From a virus: 63,511 nt of DNA. Of the stretch, positions 8,325 through 17,700 are shown piece after piece. The position numbers were made by a program, and so were the translations under genes. The stretch covers positions 1-63,511 of the IMG/VR virus record IMGVR_UViG_3300042691_011765; one strand, written 5' to 3'. Below the pieces are notes generated by a model that did no database searches, was not told where the DNA came from, and saw nothing but the letters and a program-made list of their open reading frames with translations. Each line of letters begins with the position of its first letter. The first letter of the stretch is position 1.

Positions 8325-8346
8325 GGGGGCTTCGGCCCCCGCTTTT
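8325..8346 (+). terminator. Intrinsic terminator with UUCG tetraloop
   Basis: GGGGGC (8325-8330), TTCG loop, GCCCCC (8335-8340), then GCTTTT. It ends the transcript carrying the SSB-like gene. The start codon of the next gene lies only 5 nt past the T tract, so read-through or a separate promoter must feed the downstream genes. Confidence 0.9.
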
Positions 8347-8350
8347 AAAA

Positions 8351-8629
8351 ATGAATAACACAGAAAAAACTATCGAGAAGCCCGCGCTTGACCCGCTTGC
8401 TTTGTGCGAAGAACTGCGCAAAGAGATGGCGCGTTTGAAAATCTCCGTGATTCGAGTTGCCAAGGCTACCGGCGCTACCCGCCAGACGGTATACAACTGG
8501 TTCGTGGGTAGTCCTGTCGCGCCGTATTATCGCGGCCGCGTTGCTGAAGTCATCGAGATTCTCAAAAGCGCACAGACTGCTGAACAGGCTTGGAGAAAAG
8601 CGTGCATCCAATTCGAAATAAAGAACTGA
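8351..8629 (+). CDS. Small helix-turn-helix DNA-binding protein
   Basis: In this 92-residue protein, residues 27-70 form a XRE/HTH-like unit: KISVIRVAKATGATRQTVYNWF, followed by a conserved ...YRGRV.EVIEIL helix. It probably acts as a transcriptional regulator of the phage. There is no Shine-Dalgarno sequence before 8351, because the preceding terminator occupies that position. An internal Met at residue 27 after AAAGAG is an alternative start but would shorten the N-terminal helix. Expression may depend on read-through of the terminator. Confidence 0.8.
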   Translation: MNNTEKTIEKPALDPLALCEELRKEMARLKISVIRVAKATGATRQTVYNWFVGSPVAPYYRGRVAEVIEILKSAQTAEQAWRKACIQFEIKN

Positions 8630-8657
8630 CGCAGCGCAAATAACCAAGGAGAGGTTC

Positions 8658-11591
8658 ATGACACCGCTTGCTTTCATAGCGGCTGTGGTTCCGTCCGCCG
8701 GTTATTTGTGCATTGCGGAACTAAGCACCAAGAAGAAGCAACACGTCTTCGTACAAGACGTGAACGAGTTCGCAGCAACGCTTGAAGAGTTCAACGCCAA
8801 GAACTTCGACACGTACTTCGCGCTGGGCAGTTTCGTTGAGAGTGGCAATCGCACCATCAGCAACGCGCTATACATGCGCTCTTGCTTCATGGACATCGAC
8901 TGCGGAGAAGGCAAGGCATACCCCTCGAAGCAGGCAGCCGCTACAGCGCTGGACGAGTTTCTGCAAAAGACCGAGCTGGGTATCCTTGGCAATCCGTGGG
9001 TTGTGTCGTCCGGCGGCGGGCTGCACGTGTATTGGCCGTTCACGGACAACGTGCCGATCAATGAATGGCGCAACGCAGCCGAGGCACTCAAGCGGCTGTG
9101 CAAGGAACACGCGCTATCCATTGACTACACGGTCACGGCCGACGCCGCCCGGGTGCTGCGGGTTCCGGGCACCAGCAACTGGAAGAACAAGGCCAACCCC
9201 CGCAAGGTCAAGATTCTGTCCACCGGCGCGCACTTCGACTTCGCCGCGTTCACCAAGGCAGTGGGCAGTGGCGTGGCCCCGGCGGCCGAGCCGATGTCCT
9301 TGATACCCGGGCAGCGCCCCAAGCGCAACCGGGAGAGCGCCACGCAGATCAAGCTGGTCGAGAACAGCGTAACCGTTTTCAAAAACATACTTAACAGAAC
9401 TGTCAGTGGCAGCGGCTGCGCGCAGCTTGCCCACTACATCGAGCATGCCTCCGATGACGGCATGGAGCCCCTGTGGCGAGGGCTGCTGTCGCTGGCCAAG
9501 TCTTGCAGCGATGGGGAGAAGGCGGCGCGCAAGCTGTCCGCGATGCACCCCTATGATGAGAGCAGAACCGCCCAAAAGTGGCGCGAGATCAAGGGACCCT
9601 ACCCCTGCACCAAATTCAACAGCGAGAACCCGGGGGTGTGCCCGGGGTGCCAGCATTGGGGCAAGATCACCAATCCGCTGTTTTTGGGTAGGGAGTTGGC
9701 TACCGACAACGCCGCAAAGGAAATCGTGCTGGAGCCGGCCGAGGCAGCCAACCCCACCGCGCCCACCGCAGTCGTCGTCACCCGCCCCACCCCGCCGCGC
9801 GGCTTCTCCTATGGCAAGAACGGTGGCGTCTACCGCGAGATTGAAACGCAGGACGAGGAAAAGAACATCCTGAAGAAGCAGGTGCTGGTGCTTCCGTACG
9901 ACCTGTTTGCCGTAGACCTGCTTAACGTGGCAGGAGAGCATGTGGTTTACATGCTGGCGATGCGCCCGGAGGGCACGGTCAACGTGACGCTGCCGCAGAA
10001 AGCCGTGGTCAGCAAGGACGAAACGGTCCGGGCGCTGGCTTCGCAGAACATCATCGCCGCCTACGGCGCGGGCAACGACAAGAACCTGTTCGACTACGTT
10101 CGTGGTTGTGTAGAAGATGCTTCCACAAACCGGCATGCCATTCCGGTGCCCACAAGCTACGGCTGGCAGGCAGACGGCAGCTTCGTGGCCGGGGGCAAGA
10201 TATTCATGGTGGACAACACCGTGCGCCAGATACCCATGCCGGGGCTGGAGAACGTGACCTACGGGTGCCAGAGCACGGGCACGCTCGACGCTTGGCGCAA
10301 GTACGTCGATATGATGGTGGGCCGCAAGATGTGGGACGTGCTGGGCATCGGGTGCGGCACCGGCTTCGGATCACCCCTGATGGAGTTCTCGGGGCTGGAC
10401 GGGCTGACCTTCCACGCTGGCTCAACGCAGTCCGGCACCGGCAAGACGTTGGCGCTCAACCTGTCGGCCTCGATCTGGGGGCACCCCCGGGACTACCGCG
10501 TCAACAAGTCCACGTCGCCTGTTGCGCTGCAGCAACGCGCAGGGCTGCTCAAGAATCTGCCCCTGATCTCGGACGAGATCACCAGCAAGAACCGGCGGGA
10601 CTTTGAGTGGTTTCCAGAATTTGTTTTCGACATGGCCGAGGGGCGCGGCAAGGAGCGGATGGAGAGCGGCGCGAACAAGGAGCGCATCAACACGTCCATC
10701 TGGTCGCTGCTTGCGGTGGTGTCGTCAAACACGCACGTCGTGGACTACATGACTGGCGGGCGCAAGCACAGCAGCGAGGGCGAGTTGCGCCGGATGCTGG
10801 AGTGGATCGTCAACGACAAGCTGACGTGGGACCTGCACGAAGTCGAGATCATCAAGTCCCTGCGCTTCAATCACGGCGTGGCGGGCAACGTATACGCGCG
10901 CTGGCTGTCGCTCAACCGCGAGACGGCACTACAGGTTTACCAGCAGGTGTATAGCAAAATCCGTGACGAGTTCAGGATGAGCAACGACGAGCGCTACTGG
11001 CATGCGGGTGTGGCGGCGTGCATCGCGGGGTGCATTCTGGCGGGCCCCAAATACGCCAACATCTGCGCGCTGCCGATCCAACCCCTGATTGCGTTCTTCA
11101 AGAAGCTCGTGGAAGATGCGCGGGGCATACTGCGCTCCAGCGCTCGCAGCGCCGAGGACGTACTCAATGCCTACATCCGCGAATACTACGGCCGGTTCGT
11201 CAACGTGCGCGTGGATGAAGCCTCGAAAACGCTGTACGCGTCCATCGGGGAGAGCAGGGTCATCGACGAGTCTGTTACCCGCACGGAGATTTATGGGCGC
11301 GTGGAGCGGGGGGTTACCCCGGGATACGTAAACTTCTTCATCGAAGAAGCATTGCTCAAGAGTTTCTGTTCCAGCATGTCATATGGATACGCGGACATGC
11401 GCAAGGAACTGGAGCGGAACTACCGGGTGGACTATACCAAAAAAGATATGTTGGCCAAGACCAAGGGTCCGCAGATGCGCGTCAACGCCATCAAGATCAG
11501 TCGCCCGGAGTCGGACTTGCTGGAGTTGAACATTGATGAAAAAGGACCTGAAGGTTCACTACCCTTGGGCGCAGACCCCACCGGGGAGTAG
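8658..11591 (+). CDS. Primase-polymerase fused to DUF927/SF3-type helicase
   Basis: This is a 977-residue fusion. The N-terminal archaeo-eukaryotic primase domain has catalytic DID in FMDIDCGEGK (near residue 77) and the GGGLHVYWPF histidine motif (near 120). A CTKFNSENPGVCPGC cluster near residue 316 may bind zinc. A DUF927 helicase domain follows from about residue 375 (RGFSYGKNGGVYRE). It has Walker A GSTQSGTGKT near 588-597 and LISDEIT as the likely Walker B near 635. The protein can prime and unwind in one chain and partners the family A polymerase. AAGGAGAGG precedes the start. Confidence 0.92.
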   Translation: MTPLAFIAAVVPSAGYLCIAELSTKKKQHVFVQDVNEFAATLEEFNAKNFDTYFALGSFVESGNRTISNALYMRSCFMDIDCGEGKAYPSKQAAATALDEFLQKTELGILGNPWVVSSGGGLHVYWPFTDNVPINEWRNAAEALKRLCKEHALSIDYTVTADAARVLRVPGTSNWKNKANPRKVKILSTGAHFDFAAFTKAVGSGVAPAAEPMSLIPGQRPKRNRESATQIKLVENSVTVFKNILNRTVSGSGCAQLAHYIEHASDDGMEPLWRGLLSLAKSCSDGEKAARKLSAMHPYDESRTAQKWREIKGPYPCTKFNSENPGVCPGCQHWGKITNPLFLGRELATDNAAKEIVLEPAEAANPTAPTAVVVTRPTPPRGFSYGKNGGVYREIETQDEEKNILKKQVLVLPYDLFAVDLLNVAGEHVVYMLAMRPEGTVNVTLPQKAVVSKDETVRALASQNIIAAYGAGNDKNLFDYVRGCVEDASTNRHAIPVPTSYGWQADGSFVAGGKIFMVDNTVRQIPMPGLENVTYGCQSTGTLDAWRKYVDMMVGRKMWDVLGIGCGTGFGSPLMEFSGLDGLTFHAGSTQSGTGKTLALNLSASIWGHPRDYRVNKSTSPVALQQRAGLLKNLPLISDEITSKNRRDFEWFPEFVFDMAEGRGKERMESGANKERINTSIWSLLAVVSSNTHVVDYMTGGRKHSSEGELRRMLEWIVNDKLTWDLHEVEIIKSLRFNHGVAGNVYARWLSLNRETALQVYQQVYSKIRDEFRMSNDERYWHAGVAACIAGCILAGPKYANICALPIQPLIAFFKKLVEDARGILRSSARSAEDVLNAYIREYYGRFVNVRVDEASKTLYASIGESRVIDESVTRTEIYGRVERGVTPGYVNFFIEEALLKSFCSSMSYGYADMRKELERNYRVDYTKKDMLAKTKGPQMRVNAIKISRPESDLLELNIDEKGPEGSLPLGADPTGE

Positions 11592-11736
11592 TTTCTTTGT
11601 ACCAACGCTGGCTCCCCACAAGACGAGGCAGGCAGGGCTACTGGCGGCCCTGCACTGCCGAGTCAAAGCGGTTGCTGCATTTGGCATCAAAGACGGGAAG
11701 CACGGCGTCCTGTTCACTCGGAAGACTGGCGGATGA
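11536..11736 (+). CDS. Small conserved phage protein, 66 residues
   Basis: It begins out of frame inside the last 56 nt of the primase-helicase gene. The sequence YPWAQTPPGSSFFVP...GLLAALHCRVKAVAAFGIKDGKHGVLFTR matches a pattern seen in short phage proteins near replication genes. GGAG lies at 11522-11525. Its 3' end overlaps the 3' end of the giant late gene on the opposite strand by 23 nt, so the two transcription blocks collide here without a visible terminator. Confidence 0.7.
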   Translation: MKKDLKVHYPWAQTPPGSSFFVPTLAPHKTRQAGLLAALHCRVKAVAAFGIKDGKHGVLFTRKTGG

Positions 11737-14700
11737 TGTCCCGATAGGTGGTAGCAACATCAATCTTCAGTTTGCGCAGTTCCTTCAACTCGTCACGCTT
11801 CTGCTCCGGGGTTAGCGCGGGGTCGCGCTTGAGGGCTTCCTCGGCGTCGCGGATGTCTTTCATCTCCTTGCGGAAGTCTGCCACGCTGTCGGACATGGCG
11901 ATGCGCCCAGATTCTTTGTTTATGTAACGGTCGGCTTCGGCATCCCGGTTTTCTTCCAGCAACTTGTTGTAGGTGTTCCGCGCCTGCTCCGCTTTCTCCA
12001 TCTGCTCGTAGACGTAGTCGATGATGCGGTTGCCGTCGTTGGGCTGGATCAGGCTGCCAACCACAGGCGTCTTTGAAGAAGGGAAGGGCTTGTCCGGTGC
12101 CGGCGGCGCGTTAGGGTCGCGCAGTATGGGATTTGCCATTGAGGCAATGGCCACCGCGAGTTGCGTACCCGTGGTTCGCACAAACTGATCAATCTGCACC
12201 GGAGACACAATCCCCTGCCCCATGGAGCTAAGCGTTTTGGCAAGCTCGGTCGTGTCGTCTTTGAAACGCTCCGTGGGATCGAGGCGCTTCATGCGCGAGG
12301 ACTCGATGTCCGCAAGGGTAAAGAAATCTTTGCCCATAGCCAGTTCTATGAACGGCTTGCCCACTTGCGGGATCAGGTTGGGCACCGATTGCCAAGCCAG
12401 CGCACCAAGTCCTTTGGCGATGGGCTTGCCTTCATCCGTGCCAAACACCGTGTTCATGACCGCTTCAGGGAGGGCCTTGAACAGCAGACCGTATTCAAAT
12501 GGGATCGGAATCTTCACCGGCTCTTCAAGCCCCGGGACGCGCACAAACCAGCTCGACAGCCGTTGTTCTGGCGTAGCTGTTTTGTAGGCTTCATCGTCTT
12601 CCATCAACGCCGCGTAGAGCATGGTCATAGCAGCCATACCAATACCACGCCGCACAAACTTGCTCTGAATGTCCAACCGCTTCTCGTATGGCATGCGCCC
12701 CCACGCCGCACGGTAGGTAACATTCAAGCTCTGAAGCTGCGTGTTGAAGAACGGTATCAGCGTGTTGGCCATATACAACGATGGGGACACGCCACGCCGG
12801 TTGAAGTCGATGATGTCGTTGGTTGCCAAGAACGCGTCAAGGTCGTTGAAGCCCATGCGCTTGTAGCTGTCATACGCAGACACCCGGGTGCCCACGTCGG
12901 CGTACATGCTCTTGGACTCCAGCCACGCCAGCGCGGTAGACAGGTTACCTTTGCCCCCGGTAACGCCCCGAAGGATTGTGGACATACCCTCCAACCCTTC
13001 CCCGGCAAGAACTTGACCGCCCAGCAGCCCGCGCTCTTCCAGTTCTTTGGCCGAGGGGCTTTTCTTGATCATCGCTTTGACTACGTTGCGCACCGGATCA
13101 AATACCGGATTAAAATCCGCACCGGACGTGCCGTATGCAGACAGCGAATCACGGATAATCTGCCGAACCGGATACAGCGGGTTCAGCACCACAAACTTAC
13201 GCAGCAACTTAGCCGGCGCACCCAACAACTGCAGCGCTGCCGGGAACGTCGTTTTGACACCCTCCAGACCTTTGACGAGAAGCTCGGCCGGGATGTCTTC
13301 GAAGATGGTGCCTTCGGTTTTTACAATAGCGTGTTTCTCTTCGCCGTTCTCCATGAAGCGGATGGTCAGGGGAGACGCCGGTCCTGCTTTGGGGCGAACA
13401 ACCATACCCCCGCGCCCAGCCTCCAACATACCTAGCTTGCGCAGGGTGTACACCACGTTCTTGGTCGTGATGTTGCGCAGGGCCATGTCCGTCAGCATGT
13501 GCGTGTTCTGTATAGAACTGGTAAACACGTCTTGGATAGGCTTATCACCACCCACCAGTTCGTTCAAATACGGCTGATCTTTCAAGTTACCAATCGTGAT
13601 TGGCGCGCCCTCAGAACCAATAAACAGTTTGACGTCCCCGCCCATCTTTCGGTAGAACGGGATGTAGTCCTTCTTGCGCTTCAGGTCTGCCGCAACTTCG
13701 GGACTAATACGTCCGGCCTGCACAGCAAAGTCAATCAAGCCGGCGTTGTAGGCGTTGTACTCCTTACGCGCTTTCTCAAAGGCTGCAGCAATTTTGGGCT
13801 GCGACGCCACATCTTTCTCGACACCGCGCAGCTTCTCGGCTGTCAGCAGGGGCTGCCCGTCCTTGTCTTTACCGTAGTTGAGCGCTTCGACGCCAATGCC
13901 TTCGTTCTTAACACGTTGCGCAGCCAACCACAGCGTGAACACCCTACCCGCTTCGTCGGCATTCATGCCCGACTCGCCCAGCGCTTTGAACACTTTGATC
14001 AGGTTGGGGTTATCTTTGCCTTCTTTGTTCTGCACCATCCAGTAATTGGCGGCACCCTCGGTAAATTTCTTCAGTTCCAGCGGGCCGTTTGCAGCCACGT
14101 TGCGGGTAAAGTTCATCCGCTTATCGTGCGCTACAAGGTAGTAGCGTGCTTGGCTGGCTTCCAATTCCGAGATTTTCCCGGCAGCCACACCCTTCTGCAG
14201 CGCCGCCAAGAACGGGGCAGTTCTGTCGATAATCTGCGTCACCCCGGTCAGGCCCAGCACGTTACCCTTGACGGTATCAATGGCTGATTTTTCCTGCGCC
14301 ACGACGCGGCGTAGCACATCTTTTGACGTGTCGCTCATCCAGTCAAGGTCAGACGAAGCGCCATCACGGAAGACTGCATTGCCATCAGGGGAGATGTATA
14401 CCCCGGGGCGGCTGTTCTTGAGTTCGCGCTCGGCATTGCGGATCAAAGCCTGTATCTGCTTGGTGTCTTGCTTGGCCAGATCAGACAGACCGCTGTTGCG
14501 GAACCACCCACGCACCGCGCCAATCATGTCACGGATAAACGTCTTGACCTTCTCCGCAAAGGTGGGGGCGACGCGCCGTCCTTCCGCAGCCCGGGCGATA
14601 AGCTCTCGGACGATTACGTTTTTGGTATCAGTGCTTTGCCCCACGGCAAGCCGCGCCGAAGCAACGTCCGGGTAAATACCCAGCCCCACGGCCACCTCGG

Positions 14701-17700
14701 CTACGTGATCCAGACCGCGCCCAAACAGTTTGTCCGTAAGCGCTTGCACCCCGTCCTTGCCGAGCACCATGTCAGCGCCGTAGTGGCCGATCAGTTCGTG
14801 GGCAATGGTTTCCTGCAGGTCGGCCGTAGATTTGTGCGCCTCCCCAACTACGATAACCGTGCCGTCCGGCATGACCGCGCCCTTGGCTGCGGTACGTCCG
14901 CTACGCTCCAGTGCTTTCTTGAAGGCGGCGGGAGCATCGACCAGTGTCGGGGCGTAGACAAACTTTACCCCCTCCGGCAGTGCTTTCTGCACCCGATCAG
15001 CAACGGCTTTGGCTTCGCCAGTATCGACCCCAGTATCAGCGGCAGAAGCATCACGGAAGTCTGGTTCACCGTAGACAGGGCCTTCATCTTCTAAGGGCCG
15101 TGCAGCTTTGCGACGTTCCCTACTTTCTTTTTCCTGCGCTTTTTCTTCTTCCGTGCGCATTTCAGGAACTTTTGATTTGGCAGCGCGTTTGCGCTGCACT
15201 CCATAAATGGTTTCTCGATCAGATATGTCAAACGCAGCGCGCGTCAAAGGCTGCATCGCTTTTTGCGTTTCTTGTTTAGTAGACCTTGCAACCAAGTCAA
15301 CGTCGTATTTAACCGCACGTTGTGCAATGTCTCGCCGTTGATCTTTCAACGCCGTCAGTTGGGTTTCTAAAGCAGGGCGTGTTCTTTTATTAAGCGCTTT
15401 GTTAATAGCGCGTATTTGTGCGCGCAGCTTGCCAATTTGGCTCTTACCCACTGCGATAGCTTCTTCCGAAGCATTTTTATTTACTTTTTTAATACGCCCT
15501 ATTTCTTTTGAATACTGTGTAACGCTATCCCTAAGTCGTTTTATTGCAGCTTTTGACTTTGGCAAGTCCGCAATTTGTTTTTTAACCTTGGCAATTTCAA
15601 TTTCGACTTCGTTGTATTGACGTGGCAACACACGCGACCAGTAGCCTGCCCTTTGTTCTTGCTTGTCGCTTGTTTCTTTTTCTGCACGCTCTTCAGCGTT
15701 TGGCGCTCGCGTAGTAATAGAGCGACGCGTAACCATGCGTTCACGCAACTGCGCGCGTTCGTCAATAAGCTCAAGACGCTGGTTGTATAGCTTGCGTTGT
15801 TTGCTGTCAAATTTACGGACAGTGTCTGCATCCAAAAACGGGTCCAGCGCTTGCTGTTCTTTGGTTTTTAAACCAAGCGTTTTTGCAATACTACGTATCT
15901 GTTCTGTAAGTTCGTTTATGCGAGCTTGCGTTTGAAGCAGTTCTCCACGTTTTTCTTCCGGGGTTGCTTCGATAAGTTTTGACGATACTTTTACAGGCGT
16001 CCGCTCAACAGTAACCGTGCGGGTTGTTGCGCCAGAGGCTTCCGCCCACTTCTTCAATTTAGCAGCGGCGTCGTCGTGCGCGTCGTACAGTTGCCGGTCT
16101 GTTTGCTTACGCGCGTTTTCTACAGCGTCAAGTCGTTTCTTCAACGCTTGCGCTTGACCCATCGTCTTCAGTTCGGCGATATATTTTTCTGCCGCAGCCA
16201 ACCGCGACAGCGCATCTTGGTACTGTTTGTTTGCTTTGAGTACAGTTTGCAGATACTGCTCGTTGTAAAAAACATCCTTATCAAACTGTTGTTGCTCTTC
16301 CGCTGTTTTTTCGTACTGCGCAGCCAACGCTTTGGTTTCAGCAGGGTCAAGCGTGGGGTTCAGACCGAGCAACTTTTTAAACTGCGCAAGCGTAAAGGTT
16401 TTGCTGCGTAACCCCTGCGCCATTTTTACAAATTCGTTTGTCTTTGCGATTGCGTCCCTAATGCGCTGCTCTTCTTTCCTGACAATGGTGTTTGCTTCAC
16501 GTTTGGCTTCTTCAAACGCTTGCTCCGCAGTTTCAATCTTTTGCGCAGGCGTAAGCCCCTGCTCTGCACGTTCCTTGTCTTCTTCAGCACGTTTCTTGGC
16601 TTCTTCAACACGCTTACGTTCTTGGGCTTTACCCTTTTGGATAAACGCAGCGCGCTTCAAGTTAGCCGGAGTGGCGCGCATAAACGACCGCGCTTCAGGC
16701 ATTTCAATTTCACGTTGCCCCGGGGCTTCTAGCAGCGCTTCTTCTGCGCGGCGCAGTTCGCTTTGCAAACCGCTCAAATCCGCTTCCCGGCCCATCAGTA
16801 TGCTGTCGGCAACATCGTTTACTTCTGCAACAAGCTCCTTGGGGACCGAGCCCCGCGCCAGCATATCTGCCGCACGTTCTAGCACAGCACGATCAGCTTC
16901 CGGAACACCACGCCGCAGCGCTTCATCAAGTTTGTTTGCAGCGTCCTGTTTATCCGCCGTAGCCGGAGCACGCAGTCCCTGAAGAATTTCTTCAGCGCGC
17001 GCAACACCCTGTTTATCCCCTTCCGCTTTGGCTCTTGCCAGCATTTTTTGCACTGCGGCAACTTTGCGCTCTGCGGCCATTTCGCTTCGAAGAGCAAACG
17101 GCGGAGTAACGCGCTGCTTAGCCGCGCGCTGTGCATACCCTAGCTTGTAGATTGTTTTGGCAATTTCAGTCTGCAAACGACCAAGTTCACTCTCGCCTTG
17201 CGCAATACGTTGAGCGGGATACGCTAGTTTCGTAATATCTCCCGTAGTCATACCACGCGCAATTACTGGTGGCTGATACCCAGCCTGACCAAAGGCTTCC
17301 GCCATGGCCGTAGGGGTAGACAAACGCTGACGTTCTCTCGCCAGTTCTTGCCGATAGCGCGCAATACCTGCGCGGTCTTGGTTTTGAATTGCATCTGCCA
17401 GCAGGCGCATCAAATCGGCTTCGCGTTGCGACCCTGCAGGTTTGGCATTTTCCAGAAGCTGTTCAAGCCTCGCGCGAAGGGGGCGTACAAGCTGGTTAAT
17501 TTGTTCGGGCGAAGCCGCACCCTTGTTATTCATGACCCGCGCCAGTTGCGCTTCACGGGTTACAAGAAACATCAAGTTGTTAATCAGATCGCGGGTTCTT
17601 TGTTTATCCGCTTCAATTTCTGCAGGATCAGTAGTTTCACCGCGCCGCAAACCATCAATAGCCGCCCCAAAATCAGACAATGCTGCAGCGCGTTGCTGGC

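Noticed and set aside
7275-10136. Long - strand frames opposite the SSB-like and primase genes (336 and 340 codons)
   Set aside because: Both overlap confident + strand genes completely and have low-complexity shadow sequence.
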